Notes: generated from the sequence alone by a model not told the origin. A stretch of 64,000 nucleotides of DNA from Lysobacter sp. KIS68-7 (GCF_021284745.1 NZ_CP089925.1:1983001-2047000); one strand, 5' to 3'; positions 17,619-28,703 are shown, counted from the stretch's first letter. Translations and numbers: made by a program.

Positions 17619-18989
17619 TCAGGCTCGCTTCCAGCGTACGCCCTGGGGCGTGTCCTCCAGGAGAATGCCTTCGTCGGCGAGCTGCTTGCGGATCGCGTCG
17701 GCGCGCGTGAAATCCTTCGCAGCCTTTGCGGCGATGCGTTCGTCGATCAGGGCCTGGATGCGTGCGTCGTCGCCTTCCACCGCGCCGCGGCCGAACCACG
17801 CGGCCGGGGCCTGTTGCAGCAAACCCAGGGCCAGGCCGGCACCCAGCAACGCGGCCTTCGCTTCGCGGCGCGCGTCGTCGCCTTCTGCCTTGCGCGCGTC
17901 GGCGGCGATGCGCGAGAGCTCGGCGAGCGCCTGCGGCGTGTTCAGGTCGTCGTCCAGCGCGTCTTCGATCGACTGCGGGATCTGCGCGGCGACATCGATC
18001 TCCGCGAGGTCGCGCAGCGTGCCGTACAGGCGATCGAGCGTGCGGATGGATTGTTCGACCAGCGCGGGCGTCCAGTCGAGCGGCTGGCGATACTGCGCGG
18101 ACAGCAGCGCGTAGCGCAGCGCTTCGGGCGGATGCGCGCGCACGAGGTCGTGCACCTTCTCGATGTTGCCGACCGACTTGGACATCTTCGCGCCGCCCAG
18201 CACCAGCATGCCGTTGTGCAGCCACCAGCGCGCGAAGCGCTTGCCGCCGTGCGCGCATTCGCTCTGCGCCACTTCGTTTTCGTGGTGCGGGAACTGCAGG
18301 TCGATGCCGCCGGCGTGGATGTCGATGGTGTCGCCGAGATGGGCTTCGGCCATCGCCGAGCATTCGATGTGCCAGCCCGGGCGGCCGCGGCCCCAGGGCG
18401 AGTCCCAGCCGGGCAGGTCGTCGGTGGAGGGCTTCCACAGCACGAAGTCGCCGGGGTTGCGCTTGTAGGGCGCCACTTCCACGCGCGCGCCGGCCAGCAT
18501 GTCTTCGGGATCGCGACCCGAGAGCTTGCCGTAGGCCGCGAAGCTGTCCACCGCGAACAGCACGTGCCCTTCGGCCGCATACGCGTGGCCGCCGGCGATC
18601 AGGCGCTCGATCATCGCGATGATCTGCGGGATGTGGGCGGTGGCGGCCGGTTCCAGGTCCGGCGGCTGCACGCCGAGGGCGGCCATGTCTTCGCGGTAGG
18701 CGGCGGCGAACCTGTCGGTGATGGTGGAGATCGGCACGCCGGCCTCGCGCGCGGCGTTGTTGATCTTGTCGTCCACGTCCGTGATGTTGCGGGCGTAGCG
18801 CAAGGCGCCGAAGCGGCGGCGGAGCAGGGCGGCCAGGACCCCGAAGGCCACTGGTCCCCGGGCATTGCCGATGTGCACGTAGTTGTAGACCGTCGGGCCG
18901 CACAGGTACATGGTCGGGCCGGCCGCCGGGTCGAGGGGCGCGAAGGCTTCGACCTGGCGCGTCAGGGTGTTGTACAGGCGCAGGCTCAT
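17619..18989 (-). CDS. cysS: Cysteinyl-tRNA synthetase
   Basis: A 456-residue class I synthetase. The [16 protein letters not shown] segment holds the HIGN motif and the first zinc Cys near residue 28. WHIECSAM and HHENEVAQ supply the remaining zinc ligands, and KMSKS lies near residue 265. The length matches the family. The start at 18989 (MSLRLYNT) is the standard CysS N-terminus. It heads the cysS-sufE-MFS run. Confidence 0.96.
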   Translation of the reverse strand: MSLRLYNTLTRQVEAFAPLDPAAGPTMYLCGPTVYNYVHIGNARGPVAFGVLAALLRRRFGALRYARNITDVDDKINNAAREAGVPISTITDRFAAAYREDMAALGVQPPDLEPAATAHIPQIIAMIERLIAGGHAYAAEGHVLFAVDSFAAYGKLSGRDPEDMLAGARVEVAPYKRNPGDFVLWKPSTDDLPGWDSPWGRGRPGWHIECSAMAEAHLGDTIDIHAGGIDLQFPHHENEVAQSECAHGGKRFARWWLHNGMLVLGGAKMSKSVGNIEKVHDLVRAHPPEALRYALLSAQYRQPLDWTPALVEQSIRTLDRLYGTLRDLAEIDVAAQIPQSIEDALDDDLNTPQALAELSRIAADARKAEGDDARREAKAALLGAGLALGLLQQAPAAWFGRGAVEGDDARIQALIDERIAAKAAKDFTRADAIRKQLADEGILLEDTPQGVRWKRA

Positions 18990-19097
18990 GCGGGCGGGGC
19001 TGCCGATCGGGGGTCGCGAGGCGCGGGCCGGCCATTCTACCGGCCATGACAGCGCCGATTCAGTCCGAGGCGGGCGTACGGCCCTTACACTGAATGC

Positions 19098-19556
19098 GTG
19101 CGCCTGATCCCTGCCCTCGTTCCGCTCCTGCTGCTGTCGGCCTTCGCCGCCGGCCCGGCCCGTGCGCAGGACACGGGCACCACCATCGTCCAGCCGGAAA
19201 ACGTGCGGATGGATTTCGCGCAGGTGATGCGCGTCCAGCCGATCTACCAGGTGCTGCGCGCCACCCGCATGGAGCCGCGCTGCCCCGACGACGCGCATGC
19301 CGCCTCGGAAGAGAAGGGCTTGGCCAAGATCGTCGGCGCCGTGAAGGGCGCGATGAGCCACAAGCCCGACCCGCCGGAAAAGAACGAGAACTGCGAGATG
19401 GTCCCGGTCGTTCGCGAATTCCGCCGGCCGATCGCCTACGACGTGGACTACGTGTACCGCGGCACCAAGTACCGCTCGCGGCTGCCCTTCGATCCGGGCA
19501 ACCGGCTGCGGGTGCGCGTGTCGGTGGTGCCCTACATCCCGCCTCGCAACCCGTGA
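19098..19556 (+). CDS. Periplasmic protein with YcfJ-like C-terminal domain
   Basis: A 152-residue protein from a GTG at 19098. It has a Sec signal peptide ([18 protein letters not shown], cleavage after ARA at about 23). The C-terminal half ([32 protein letters not shown]) resembles the end of glycine-zipper YcfJ-type envelope proteins, but a glycine zipper is not obvious. TACACT 7 bases before the GTG could be a -10 box, giving an almost leaderless message. Function unknown. Confidence 0.7.
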   Translation: MRLIPALVPLLLLSAFAAGPARAQDTGTTIVQPENVRMDFAQVMRVQPIYQVLRATRMEPRCPDDAHAASEEKGLAKIVGAVKGAMSHKPDPPEKNENCEMVPVVREFRRPIAYDVDYVYRGTKYRSRLPFDPGNRLRVRVSVVPYIPPRNP

Positions 19557-19609
19557 TGGCGCCCAACTGCGTTGCATCCCCGGGCGGTGAATGCGAACAT
19601 GCGCGCCCG

Positions 19610-19714
19610 ATGCAGCACCTCCGCGCCGACGCCGACATCCTCACCTCCGCCCGCATGGCGAGCGGGATGACCTCGCGCGCGCGCCGACTCCAGCCTGCCA
19701 AGCTCGCTGGGTAG
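19610..19714 (+). CDS. Putative arginine leader peptide (argL-like)
   Basis: A small frame of 34 codons from ATG at 19610 ends at TAG 19712-19714; an in-frame ATG at 19667 would give a 15-residue peptide, [15 protein letters not shown]. Three arginine codons fall within four codons at 19676-19687 (CGC GCG CGC CGA). The stop codon lies exactly at the edge of the first strand of the attenuator structure at 19706-19712, as in classical amino-acid attenuators. The ribosome binding site is weak, and Arg codons are common in this GC-rich DNA, so the call rests on geometry and on position upstream of the arginine operon. Confidence 0.45.
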   Translation: MQHLRADADILTSARMASGMTSRARRLQPAKLAG

Positions 19715-19771
19715 CGGTTCGTCACGCCGCATCGGTTACACAACCAACCCAGCCCCCGCGCTGGGTTTTTT
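19706..19771 (+). promoter_or_regulatory. Candidate transcription attenuator of the arg operon
   Basis: Three complementary segments are visible: GCTGGGT (19706-19712), AACCCAGC (19746-19753) and GCTGGGTT (19760-19767), the last followed by TTTT. The second can pair with the first (antiterminator) or with the third (intrinsic terminator). The argF' ATG is 41 bases further on. A terminator placed upstream of a biosynthetic operon with a mutually exclusive alternative hairpin is the textbook attenuator layout. The simpler reading is a terminator for the gene ending at 19556. Confidence 0.6.
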
Positions 19772-19812
19772 CGTTCATGGCCCGGCGAATTCCTCTTACA
19801 CGAGAGCGCTCC

Positions 19813-20841
19813 ATGAAACAGGTTCCGCTGCAGCATTTCCTCAATACCCAGGATTGGTCGCGCGCCGAGCTCGACGCGGTGCTCGCCATGGCGGCCGAGT
19901 ACAAGCGCGATCCCTTCCTGAATCGCGCGCTCGAACGCAAGTCCATCGCGCTGGTGTTCTTCAACAGTTCGCTGCGCACGCGGACGAGCTTCGAGATCGG
20001 CGCCTTCCAGCTCGGCGGCCACGCGGTGGTGCTGCAGCCGGGCAAGGATGCATGGCCGATCGAATTCGACCTGGGCACGGTGATGGACGGCGAGACCGAG
20101 GAGCACATCGCCGAAGTGGCGCGCGTGCTCTCGCGCTACGTCGACCTCATCGGCGTGCGTGCCTTCCCGAAATTCGTCGACTGGACGACCGACCGCCAGG
20201 ACCGCGTGCTGCAGGGATTCGCGAAGTACTCGTCGGTGCCGGTGATCAACATGGAAACGATCACGCACCCGTGCCAGGAGCTCGCGCACATCCTCGCGCT
20301 GCAGGAACACTTCGGCACCACCGACCTGCGTGGCAAGAAGTATGTGCTCACCTGGACCTACCATCCCAAGCCGCTCAACACGGCCGTGGCGAACTCCGCG
20401 CTCACCATCGCCACGCGCATGGGCATGGACGTGACGCTGCTGTGCCCCACGCCCGAGTACATCCTCGACGAGCGCTACATGGGCTGGGCCGCGCAGAACG
20501 TGGCCGAAAGCGGCGGTTCGCTGCAGGTGAGCCACGACATCGAAAGCGCCTATGCGGGTGCCGACGTGGTGTATGCCAAGAGCTGGGGCGCGCTGCCGTA
20601 CTTCGGCAACTGGGCGCCCGAGAAGCCCATCCGCGATGCGTACAAGCACTTCATCGTCGACGAAGCCAAGATGGCGCTGACCAACAACGGCGTGTTCTCG
20701 CACTGCCTGCCGCTGCGCCGCAACGTGAAGGCCACCGATGCGGTGATGGATTCGCCGCAGTGCATCGCGATCGACGAAGCCGAAAACCGCCTGCACGTGC
20801 AGAAGGCCGTGATGGCCACGCTCGCCGGCCAGCGCCGCTGA
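19813..20841 (+). CDS. argF': N-acetylornithine carbamoyltransferase
   Basis: A 342-residue transcarbamylase. The carbamoyl-phosphate site reads NSSLRTRTSFE near residue 52, the substrate region contains TWTYHPKPLNTAVANS, and the C-terminal loop is HCLPLRRNVKATD. These are features of the acetylornithine-specific enzyme first described in Xanthomonas rather than of ordinary OTCase; Lys306 in the last motif probably corresponds to its carboxylated lysine. The product is N-acetylcitrulline. It is the first gene of the arg operon, and the deacetylase two genes on would use its product or a derivative. Confidence 0.92.
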   Translation: MKQVPLQHFLNTQDWSRAELDAVLAMAAEYKRDPFLNRALERKSIALVFFNSSLRTRTSFEIGAFQLGGHAVVLQPGKDAWPIEFDLGTVMDGETEEHIAEVARVLSRYVDLIGVRAFPKFVDWTTDRQDRVLQGFAKYSSVPVINMETITHPCQELAHILALQEHFGTTDLRGKKYVLTWTYHPKPLNTAVANSALTIATRMGMDVTLLCPTPEYILDERYMGWAAQNVAESGGSLQVSHDIESAYAGADVVYAKSWGALPYFGNWAPEKPIRDAYKHFIVDEAKMALTNNGVFSHCLPLRRNVKATDAVMDSPQCIAIDEAENRLHVQKAVMATLAGQRR

Positions 20842-20867
20842 TTCATTTTTCCAGGAACTGATCCCCC

Positions 20868-22073
20868 ATGGCATCGAAAGACATCGTCCTCGCCTTCTCC
20901 GGCGGCCTCGACACCTCCTTCTGCGTTCCCTACCTGCAGGAGCGCGGCTGGAACGTCCACACCGTGTTCGCCGACACCGGCGGCGTCGACGCGGAAGAAC
21001 GCGCCACCATCGAAGCGCGCGCTGCGGAACTCGGCGTGGCCTCGCACGTCACCATCGACGGTGGTCCCGCAATCTGGGACGGCTTCGTCAAACCCTTCGT
21101 CATGGCGGGCGAGGGCTACCAGGGCCAGTACCCCCTGCTGGTGTCCGATCGTTACCTGATCGTCGATGCCACGCTGGCCCGCGCGCATGCGCTCGGCACG
21201 CGCGCCATCGCGCACGGTTGCACGGGCATGGGCAACGACCAGGTGCGCTTCGACCTGGCGGTGAAGGCGAGCGGCGATTACCAGATCGTCGCGCCGATCC
21301 GCGAAATCCAGAAGGAACACACGCAGACGCGCGCCTACGAGCAGGCGTACCTCGAAGAGCGCGGCTTCGGCGTGCGTTCGAAGCAGAAGGCCTACACGAT
21401 CAACGAAAACCTGCTGGGCCTGACGCTCTCCGGCGGCGAAATCGACAAGTGGGAAGCGCCGGGCGAAGGCGCGCGCGGTTGGTGCGCGCCGCGCGAGCAG
21501 TGGCCTTCGCAGGCCTTGCGCGTGTCGCTGCGCTTCGTCGGCGGTGAAGCGGTGGCGCTCGATGGCGTGGAAATGCCGGGTGCGCAGCTGCTCGCGAAGC
21601 TCAACAAGCTGTTCGCCGCTTATGGCGTGGGCCGTGGCATGTACACCGGCGATACGACGATCGGCCTGAAGGGCCGCATCGTGTACGAAGCACCGGGCCT
21701 CACCGCGTTGCTCGCCGCACACCGCGCGCTGGAAGAAGCCGTGCTGACCAAGCAGCAGAACCGCTTCAAGCCGGAGGTCGCGCGCAAGTGGGTGGAGCTC
21801 GTGTACGAGGGCTTCTACCACGATCCGCTCAAGACCGATCTCGAAGCCTTCCTCACGTCCAGCCAGCGCATGGTCAACGGCGAAGTCGTGCTCGAAACGC
21901 GCGGCGCGCGCGTGGATGCGGTCGCCGTGCATTCGCCGCACCTGCTCAACGCGAAGGGCGCGACCTATGCGCAGTCCGCCGACTGGGGCGTGGAGGAAGC
22001 CGAGGGCTTCATCCGCCTGTTCGGCATGAGCAGCACGTTGTGGGCCCAGGTGAACGAGGACGCCAAGCCGTGA
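20868..22073 (+). CDS. argG: Argininosuccinate synthase
   Basis: A 401-residue enzyme with the ATP-pyrophosphatase P-loop AFSGGLDTS near residue 9 and the [14 protein letters not shown] segment near residue 120. It condenses citrulline and aspartate. It follows argF' by 26 bases and overlaps the next gene by four bases (GTGA). Confidence 0.95.
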   Translation: MASKDIVLAFSGGLDTSFCVPYLQERGWNVHTVFADTGGVDAEERATIEARAAELGVASHVTIDGGPAIWDGFVKPFVMAGEGYQGQYPLLVSDRYLIVDATLARAHALGTRAIAHGCTGMGNDQVRFDLAVKASGDYQIVAPIREIQKEHTQTRAYEQAYLEERGFGVRSKQKAYTINENLLGLTLSGGEIDKWEAPGEGARGWCAPREQWPSQALRVSLRFVGGEAVALDGVEMPGAQLLAKLNKLFAAYGVGRGMYTGDTTIGLKGRIVYEAPGLTALLAAHRALEEAVLTKQQNRFKPEVARKWVELVYEGFYHDPLKTDLEAFLTSSQRMVNGEVVLETRGARVDAVAVHSPHLLNAKGATYAQSADWGVEEAEGFIRLFGMSSTLWAQVNEDAKP

Positions 22074-23155
22074 TCGAAACGGTCCTGCGCCATCTCGAAG
22101 CGCTCGTCGCGTTCGACACGCGCAACCCGCCGCGTGCGATCGGCACGGGCGGGATCTTCGATTACCTGCGCGCGAACCTGCCGGGCTTCCGTTGCACGGT
22201 GACCGACCATGGCGAGGGCGCGGTGTCGTTGCTCGCCGTGCGCGGCAATCCGACGCGCGTGTTCAACGTGCACCTGGACACGGTGCCGTCCTCGCCTGCG
22301 TGGTCGGCCGATCCGTTCAAGCTGCGTGTCACGAAGGATCGTGCGATTGCGCTGGGCGCGTGTGACATCAAGGGTGCGGCGGCGGGGCTCGTTGCCGCAG
22401 CCAACGCCACCAAGGGCGACGCCGCGTTCCTGTTCAGCAGCGACGAGGAAGCCAACGATCCGCGCTGCATCGATGCGTTCCTGGCGAGCGGCCACGGTTT
22501 TGCCGAGGCGATCATCGCCGAGCCGACGCAGTGCGAAGCGGTGCTCGCGCATCGCGGGATCAGTTCGGTCCTGATGCGTTTCCAGGGACAGGCGGGCCAT
22601 GCCTCCGGCGCGGGCGCCTTGCAGGCGAGTGCGCTGCACCAGGCGATGCGCTGGGGCAGCCGCGCGCTGGATTACGTGGAATCGCAATCGCACCAGCGCT
22701 TCGGCGGACTCACCGGATTGCGCTTCAACATCGGTCGCGTGGAAGGCGGCATCAAGGCCAATGTGATCGCGCCGAATGCGGAAGTGCGCTTCGGGTTTCG
22801 TCCGTTGCCGTCGATGGCCTTCGAACAGCTGCATGAAATGTTCGGCGGTCTCGCGGAAACGGGTGCGCTGGAGCGTTATGAAGAAACCTTCCGCGGTCCG
22901 TCCTTGCCGTCCGGTGACATCGCGATGGCCGAAGCGCATCGCCTGGCCGCGCGCGACCTCGCGGACGAACTCCACCTGCCCATCGGCAACGCCGTCGATT
23001 TCTGGACCGAGGCTTCGCTGTTCTCGCGTGCCGGCATGACCGCGTTCGTGTACGGCCCGGGCGACATCGCCCAGGCGCACACCGCGGACGAATGGGTGTC
23101 CCTCGAACAACTCCAACGCTACGCCGATTCCATCGTGCGCATCCTTTCAGCATGA
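22070..23155 (+). CDS. argE: ArgE-type deacetylase (N-acetylcitrulline/acetylornithine)
   Basis: A 361-residue M20 family metallohydrolase from a GTG at 22070. Metal-ligand segments are VHLDTVP near residue 65, the DIKG motif near residue 100, SSDEEANDP with the catalytic Glu pair, and a late AHTADEWV. The dimerisation domain lies in between. Given argF', the likely substrate is N-acetylcitrulline, as described for Xanthomonas. It overlaps argG and the next gene by four bases each. Confidence 0.9.
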   Translation: MIETVLRHLEALVAFDTRNPPRAIGTGGIFDYLRANLPGFRCTVTDHGEGAVSLLAVRGNPTRVFNVHLDTVPSSPAWSADPFKLRVTKDRAIALGACDIKGAAAGLVAAANATKGDAAFLFSSDEEANDPRCIDAFLASGHGFAEAIIAEPTQCEAVLAHRGISSVLMRFQGQAGHASGAGALQASALHQAMRWGSRALDYVESQSHQRFGGLTGLRFNIGRVEGGIKANVIAPNAEVRFGFRPLPSMAFEQLHEMFGGLAETGALERYEETFRGPSLPSGDIAMAEAHRLAARDLADELHLPIGNAVDFWTEASLFSRAGMTAFVYGPGDIAQAHTADEWVSLEQLQRYADSIVRILSA

Positions 23156-24495
23156 ATCCGCCACTCCACAATCCGGTCCACGACCCCCAGACCCGCCAGA
23201 CCATCGTGCGCCTGCTTTCGAGCATGGCCGGTGCGAAGGAGATCTCGCAGTACCTCAAGCGCTTCTCGCAACTGGACGCGGCGCGCTTCGCCGTCGTCAA
23301 GGTGGGCGGCGCGGTGCTGCGCGACGATCTCGATGCGCTGACGTCCTCGCTCGCCTTCCTGCAGGACGTGGGCCTGACGCCCATCGTGCTGCATGGTGCG
23401 GGGCCACAGCTCGACGAAGAGCTCGCAGCCGCCGGCATCGAGAAGCAGACGGTAAACGGGCTGCGCGTGACGTCGCCCGAAGCGCTCGCCATCGTGCGCC
23501 GCGTCTTCCATGCGCAGAACCTCAAGCTCGTCGAAGCGCTGCAGGCACAGGATGCGCGCGCGACGTCGATCGTGTCGGGTGTATTCGAAGCCGATTTCCT
23601 CGATCGCGAGATCTACGGCCTGGTCGGTGAAGTGAAGCGCGTCGATCTCGCGCCCATCCAGGCGAGCCTGCAGGCCGGTTCGATCCCCGTGATCGCGAGC
23701 CTGGGCGAAACCGTCGGTGGGCAGATCGTGAACATCAATGCGGACTTCGCCGCCAACGAACTCGTGCAGGTGCTGCAGCCGTACAAGATCGTGTTCCTCA
23801 CGGGCACGGGCGGGTTGCTGGACGATGCGGGCAACGTGATCGATTCGATCAACCTGTCCACGGAGTACGACCATCTGATTGCGCAACCGTGGCTGCACGG
23901 TGGCATGAAGGTGAAGATCGAACAGATCAAGGCGCTGCTCGACAAGCTGCCGTTGTCCTCGTCGGTGTCGATCACGCGGCCGGGCGAACTGGCGAAAGAG
24001 CTGTTCACGCATACCGGCTCGGGCACGCTGGTGCGTCGTGGCGAGCGCGTGTTGACGGCGTCGTCGTGGGACGAGCTCGACCTGGTGCGCCTGCGCAAGC
24101 TCATCGACTCGGCCTTCGGCCGCAAGCTGCTACCCGACTACTTCGAGCGCACCCAGCTGCATCGCGCCTACGTCAGCGAGAATTACCGCGTCGCAGTGAT
24201 CCTGACGCAGGAAGACGCGGGCGTGTACCTGGACAAGTTCGCCGTGCTCGACGAAGCACAGGGCGAGGGTCTCGGCCGCGCCGTGTGGCAGGTGATGCGC
24301 GACGAGACGCCACGCCTGTTCTGGCGTTCGCGCCGCGGCAATCCGGTGAATGCGTTCTACTTCTCCGAAAGCGAGGGTTGCCTGAAGCAGCCGCGCTGGG
24401 ACGTGTACTGGTACGGCATCGAGGACATGGACGAGATTCGCCGCTGCGTCGAACATTGCGCCGCGCGGCCCGCCACTTTGGAGGATGCAGCATGA
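23152..24495 (+). CDS. argB: Bifunctional acetylglutamate kinase / N-acetylglutamate synthase
   Basis: A 447-residue fusion. The N-terminal amino acid kinase domain (about 25-290) has [18 protein letters not shown] and [13 protein letters not shown]-terminal GNAT domain of the vertebrate-like NAGS type (about 300-440) carries [12 protein letters not shown] and [13 protein letters not shown]. Such NAGS/K proteins start and continue arginine synthesis in Xanthomonadales and are normally feedback-regulated by arginine. An ATG-TGA overlap joins it to its neighbours on both sides. Confidence 0.92.
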   Translation: MNPPLHNPVHDPQTRQTIVRLLSSMAGAKEISQYLKRFSQLDAARFAVVKVGGAVLRDDLDALTSSLAFLQDVGLTPIVLHGAGPQLDEELAAAGIEKQTVNGLRVTSPEALAIVRRVFHAQNLKLVEALQAQDARATSIVSGVFEADFLDREIYGLVGEVKRVDLAPIQASLQAGSIPVIASLGETVGGQIVNINADFAANELVQVLQPYKIVFLTGTGGLLDDAGNVIDSINLSTEYDHLIAQPWLHGGMKVKIEQIKALLDKLPLSSSVSITRPGELAKELFTHTGSGTLVRRGERVLTASSWDELDLVRLRKLIDSAFGRKLLPDYFERTQLHRAYVSENYRVAVILTQEDAGVYLDKFAVLDEAQGEGLGRAVWQVMRDETPRLFWRSRRGNPVNAFYFSESEGCLKQPRWDVYWYGIEDMDEIRRCVEHCAARPATLEDAA

Positions 24496-25085
24496 CCTTG
24501 TGGAGTGCGCCGCCGACCTTGCGGGGCCAGCACGTGACGCTGGAAGCGCTCACGCCTGCGCACGCCGATGGCCTGCGCGAGGCGGTCGAGGACGGCCGCC
24601 TGTACGAACTCTGGTACACCAGCGTGCCGGAAGCGAAGGACGTGCGGGGTTACATCGACGGCGCGTTGGCCAAGCAGGCCCGCGGCGAGCAGCTGTGCTT
24701 CGCTGTCCGTGATGCGCAGGGCAGGGTGGTCGGCACGACGCGCTACTACGAACTCGCGCCCGAGGTGCCGCGCCTGCAGATCGGCTACACCTGGTACGCC
24801 GCGAGCGTGCAGCGCACGGGGCTGAACACCGAGGCGAAGCTGTTGCTGCTCTCGCATGCCTTCGAGACCATGGGTTGTGTGTCGGTCGGCCTGCAGACCT
24901 CGTGGTTCAACCTGGCCTCGCGCGCCGCCATCGCGCGCCTCGGCGCGAAGGAAGAAGGCATCACCCGCAATCACACGCGCCATCGCGACGGCACGGTGCG
25001 CGACACGGTGAACTTCTCGATCATCGATGCGGAGTGGCCGGCGGTGAAGCAGAACCTCAAGGCACGGTTGGAGCGTCGCGCATGA
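24492..25085 (+). CDS. GNAT acetyltransferase of the RimJ/RimL type inside the arg operon
   Basis: A 197-residue GNAT protein. It has a variable N-terminal domain, a [17 protein letters not shown] segment like the RimJ/RimL acetyl-CoA region, and [19 protein letters not shown], the characteristic late helix of this group. It overlaps argB and argC by four bases each, so it is an integral operon member. The substrate is unknown; it could acetylate a protein N-terminus, an amino acid, or act as an extra acetylglutamate synthase. Confidence 0.85.
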   Translation: MTLWSAPPTLRGQHVTLEALTPAHADGLREAVEDGRLYELWYTSVPEAKDVRGYIDGALAKQARGEQLCFAVRDAQGRVVGTTRYYELAPEVPRLQIGYTWYAASVQRTGLNTEAKLLLLSHAFETMGCVSVGLQTSWFNLASRAAIARLGAKEEGITRNHTRHRDGTVRDTVNFSIIDAEWPAVKQNLKARLERRA

Positions 25086-26047
25086 AGAAGACTGTCGGCA
25101 TCGTCGGCGCGCGCGGCCACGTGGGCACCGAGCTGATCAAGCTGATCTGCGGGCATCCGCATTTCGAGCTCGCGTATGTGTCCTCGCGTGAGCGGGTGGG
25201 CAAGCGGGTGGCGGAGTTCGAGCCGGCCTATCGCGGCGAATTGCGTTACAGCGCTCCTTCGCACGAAGAGTTGCCGGCGCTGGACGCCGACGCCGTCGTG
25301 CTCGCACTGCCCAACGGCAAGGCGGCCGCGTGCGTGGCGGCCTTCGATGCGGCGGGCAAGGATCCGGTGATCGTCGATCTTTCCGCCGATTATCGTTTCG
25401 ACCCGGATTGGTATTACGGCTTGCCGGAGCTGACGCGCGAGAAGCACGACAAGCAACGTCGCATCAGCAATCCGGGTTGCTACGCCACCGCGATGCAACT
25501 GGCGATCGCGCCCATGCTCGAAGTGCTCGACGGCCCCGTGCAATGCTTCGGCGTCTCCGGGTATTCCGGCGCAGGCACCACGCCTTCGGACAAGAACGAC
25601 CCGGACAAGCTGCGCGACAACCTGATGCCCTATGCGCTCACCGGCCACGTGCACGAGCGCGAAGTGAGTGCACGGCTGCACCATCCGGTCGAGTTCATGC
25701 CGCACGTGGCGCCGCATTTCCGCGGGCTCACGATCACGGCGAACCTGCATCTGTCCACCGCGTTCAATCGCGAGGGTGTCCTCGAGCGCTATCGCGCGGC
25801 GTATGCCGGTGAGCCCCTGGTGCGCGTGCTGGACGAAGCCCCTTGGGTGAGTCGCATCGCGAGCGCGCAGCATGTCGAACTTGGTGGCTTCACCTTGTCG
25901 GAAGACGGCCACCGCCTCGTGGTCGTCGCCACCGAAGACAACCTGCTCAAGGGCGCCGCGACGCAGGCGCTGCAGAACCTCAACCTGGCGTTCGGTTTCG
26001 ACGAGTTCGCCGGCATTCCCCTCGCACCGCACGCGGAGGCCGCATGA
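25082..26047 (+). CDS. argC: N-acetyl-gamma-glutamyl-phosphate reductase
   Basis: A 321-residue dehydrogenase. The NADP motif [14 protein letters not shown] starts at residue 5, the catalytic Cys is in SNPGCYATA near residue 137, and conserved SGYSGAGT and HVHEREV follow. It reduces acetylglutamyl phosphate to the semialdehyde. It overlaps its neighbours by four bases on each side. Confidence 0.95.
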   Translation: MKKTVGIVGARGHVGTELIKLICGHPHFELAYVSSRERVGKRVAEFEPAYRGELRYSAPSHEELPALDADAVVLALPNGKAAACVAAFDAAGKDPVIVDLSADYRFDPDWYYGLPELTREKHDKQRRISNPGCYATAMQLAIAPMLEVLDGPVQCFGVSGYSGAGTTPSDKNDPDKLRDNLMPYALTGHVHEREVSARLHHPVEFMPHVAPHFRGLTITANLHLSTAFNREGVLERYRAAYAGEPLVRVLDEAPWVSRIASAQHVELGGFTLSEDGHRLVVVATEDNLLKGAATQALQNLNLAFGFDEFAGIPLAPHAEAA

Positions 26048-27333
26048 GCGACCTGTTGTGGCAGAAGCCCGGCGTCCGCGTGGACGCCCAGATCCAGGCC
26101 TTCCTCGCGGGCGACGACGTCGTCCTCGATCGCGAGTTCTTCCTGCATGACATCGAAGCCAGTCGCGCGCATGCGCAGGGACTGCAGCGTATCGGGATGC
26201 TGACGGCGGAAGAGCTCACCTCGCTCGAGCGCGAACTGGCGACGCTCGCCCACGACTTCGGCAGCGGTGCGTTCGTGCTCGACACGCAGTACGAAGACGG
26301 GCATTCGGCCATCGAAGCGCGTTTAACAGAGCGCCTCGGCGACGCGGGTCGCCGCATCCACGCAGGCCGCAGCCGCAACGACCAGATCCTCGTCGCCACG
26401 CGCCTGTGGCTGAAGGACAAGCTCGCGCACACCCAGGCGCTGAGCCGCGAAGTGGCCGGCATCGCGCTCGATCGCGCGCAGGCCGAGCGCGATCTGCCGA
26501 TGCCGGGGTACACGCACCTGCAGCGCGCCGTCGTGTCCTCGGCCGGCATGTGGTGGGCCGGATGGGCGGAAGCCTTCATCGACAACGCGCAGCGCGCCGC
26601 CGATACGCGCGCGTGGGTCGACGCCAATCCGCTCGGCACCGCCGCAGGCTACGGCGTGAACCTGCCGCTCGACCGCGACCATGTCACGCAGGCGCTCGGC
26701 TTCGCGCGGATGCAGGTATCGCCGCTGTATGCGCAGCTCTCGCGCGGCAAGTTCGAACTGGCTGCGCTCGAAGCCTTGAACAGCGCGATGCTCGACCTGC
26801 GCCGCCTGGCATGGGACCTCAGCCTGTTTACCACGGGCGAGTTCGGATTCGTGCGTTTGCCCGCGCAATACACGACGGGCAGCTCGATCATGCCGAACAA
26901 GCGCAATCCCGATGTCGTCGAGCTGATGCGCGGCACCTACGCGAGTGTCGCGGCGGCGCGCAGCGAGATCGAACACCTGTTGTCGTTGCCGGGTGGCTAC
27001 CACCGCGACCTGCAGATCTCCAAGGGCGCGCTCTTCCACGGCTTTGGCAAGGGGCTTGCGGCGCTGGCATTGTTGCCGGACTTGTTGCGCAACCTCGAAT
27101 GGAACGTCGAGCGCATGCAGGCGGCGCTGGAACCATCGATGTACGCGACCGACCTCGCGGTCGACCTGGCGAAGCAGGGCGTGCCGTTCCGCGAGGCCTA
27201 CAAGCAGGCGGCGGATCCGCAGCGATGGGCGGAAGGCGATGCTGCGGCGAGCCTGGCGGCGCGAACGTCTCCGGGTGCCGCAGGCGCATTGCGATTGGAT
27301 GCATTGCGTCGGCGCTTCGACGCGCTCGGCTAA
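26044..27333 (+). CDS. argH: Argininosuccinate lyase
   Basis: A 429-residue lyase of the fumarase/aspartase fold. The HAGRSRNDQ motif lies near residue 102, PGYTHLQRA near 155, and the family signature [12 protein letters not shown] near 280. It releases arginine and fumarate. It is the last arg gene; no terminator follows, and its stop overlaps the stop of a convergent small membrane gene by four bases. Confidence 0.95.
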   Translation: MSDLLWQKPGVRVDAQIQAFLAGDDVVLDREFFLHDIEASRAHAQGLQRIGMLTAEELTSLERELATLAHDFGSGAFVLDTQYEDGHSAIEARLTERLGDAGRRIHAGRSRNDQILVATRLWLKDKLAHTQALSREVAGIALDRAQAERDLPMPGYTHLQRAVVSSAGMWWAGWAEAFIDNAQRAADTRAWVDANPLGTAAGYGVNLPLDRDHVTQALGFARMQVSPLYAQLSRGKFELAALEALNSAMLDLRRLAWDLSLFTTGEFGFVRLPAQYTTGSSIMPNKRNPDVVELMRGTYASVAAARSEIEHLLSLPGGYHRDLQISKGALFHGFGKGLAALALLPDLLRNLEWNVERMQAALEPSMYATDLAVDLAKQGVPFREAYKQAADPQRWAEGDAAASLAARTSPGAAGALRLDALRRRFDALG

Positions 27334-27647
27334 CCGAACACCATCGCCAGCGACAACACACCGGCGAACAGCGCGAACGGCATCAGGGCCCAGCCCCAGG
27401 CCAATCCGTGCAGCACTTCTCGCGCGCGCCAACGGTAGCGCTGCGCGTATGCGGCGGTGGCGAAGAACAACATGGCCGGTGCGAAGTAGGCCGTCGCGAC
27501 CAGGCGGACATCCGTACCGTCGTGCGGTGCGTGGCCGAAACCCGCGGTCGCGCGTGCAGTCACCCAGTGCGTGGCCGCCATCAGGATGAAGAAGATCGCC
27601 GCGTATCCCGTCGCGGCAATGGCGTTGGTCCAGGCTTTCGTGTTCAT
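27330..27647 (-). CDS. Small membrane protein, unknown
   Basis: A 105-residue protein with three predicted membrane helices (about 8-28, 48-66 and 82-103). No family recognised. The ATG at 27647 is chosen for the typical N-terminus before the first helix; further upstream the frame is Arg-rich and unlikely. It converges on argH with overlapping stops. Confidence 0.6.
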   Translation of the reverse strand: MNTKAWTNAIAATGYAAIFFILMAATHWVTARATAGFGHAPHDGTDVRLVATAYFAPAMLFFATAAYAQRYRWRAREVLHGLAWGWALMPFALFAGVLSLAMVFG

Positions 27648-27811
27648 TGCTGCGACTTCCCCATGGCGTGGACGCAGCCTAGGGGAACGCCGCGCTGCGG
27701 CAGAGCGAGGAAAAACCGCGTGCGACGCGAGGGCGTGCCGTGCGTGGACGGCCATGGCCCCACGCATGGCCGCGTTACGTTGGAATGGCCATCGAAGCGA
27801 AGGAGAGCGGC

Positions 27812-28183
27812 ATGGAACTCGGCGCGTTTTCGGTCAGCCTCGCCGTGAAGGACATCGAGGCCTCGCGTGCGTTCTACGAGAAGCTGGGCTTCAACCCGTT
27901 GATGGGCGACGCGGCGAAGGGATGGTTGATCCTGAAGAACGGCACGACCGTCATCGGCCTGTTCCAGGGCATGTTCGAGCGCAACACGCTCACCTTCAAT
28001 CCGGGCTGGAGCCAGGACGCGCACAAGGTCCAGGGATTCACCGACGTGCGCGACCTGCAATCCGAACTCAAGCAGCGCGGCGTCGCCTTCATGCTGGAAG
28101 CCGACGCGTCCTCGCAGGGGCCGGCGAGTTTCATGCTGATGGATCCGGATGGAAATCCCGTGCTGGTGGACCAGCACGTGTGA
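27812..28183 (+). CDS. VOC-family (glyoxalase-like) protein
   Basis: A 123-residue vicinal-oxygen-chelate protein: FSVSLAVKDIEASRAFYEKLGF at the start and FMLMDPDGNPVLVDQH at the end. Members include glyoxalase and resistance proteins. The start at 27812 has GGAG six bases ahead. There are few metal ligands: the N-terminal His/Gln is a Ser here, so enzymatic activity is uncertain. A monocistronic gene with a convergent neighbour. Confidence 0.8.
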   Translation: MELGAFSVSLAVKDIEASRAFYEKLGFNPLMGDAAKGWLILKNGTTVIGLFQGMFERNTLTFNPGWSQDAHKVQGFTDVRDLQSELKQRGVAFMLEADASSQGPASFMLMDPDGNPVLVDQHV

Positions 28184-28187
28184 TGCG

Positions 28188-28703
28188 TCACCCTGGATGC
28201 CGCACTTCGCGCGCGAGCAGCACCAGGAACACGCACAGCGCGAGCAACGCTGCGACCAACAGCAGCAACAGGCTGCCGACGTAAGCGAAGACGAGACGGG
28301 CGCCAAACGCGCTTGTCGCGGCGATGAGGTCGACGAGCGTTGCGACGGCCAGGAGGATGCACAAGGTCGCGGGCACGCCCGGCACGCGGCGGGGGAATCC
28401 GCGGCGCGTGAGGCGTCGGCCCCACGCGGTCATCACGATGGCGAACGTGCCGCTCGACAAGCCCGCAACCACGCACGCCAGGCGCCAGGCACGTGCGCCG
28501 CCCGGGTCCAGCAAGCCGAACCACAAGGGCAGCAGGGCGAGCAGCAACGCGCCGATGCTCGCGCCCAGCATCCAGGACAGCGACCAGATGTCGCGCGGAT
28601 GCCAGGTGGCGGAGGTCGTGCGCAATGCGGCGATCAAGCCGGAGAAGCCCGCCAGGGCCACGGCGATCTGCGCGATGAGGGCGAGGAGGTCGGCGGCGGG
28701 CAT
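28188..28703 (-). CDS. Four-helix integral membrane protein, unknown
   Basis: A 171-residue hydrophobic protein with four predicted transmembrane helices (about 8-26, 43-65, 73-93 plus 112-165 containing two). The ATG at 28703 is preferred; the upstream extension is unlikely. No conserved catalytic residues are recognised. It converges with the VOC gene, four bases apart. Confidence 0.65.
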   Translation of the reverse strand: MPAADLLALIAQIAVALAGFSGLIAALRTTSATWHPRDIWSLSWMLGASIGALLLALLPLWFGLLDPGGARAWRLACVVAGLSSGTFAIVMTAWGRRLTRRGFPRRVPGVPATLCILLAVATLVDLIAATSAFGARLVFAYVGSLLLLLVAALLALCVFLVLLAREVRHPG

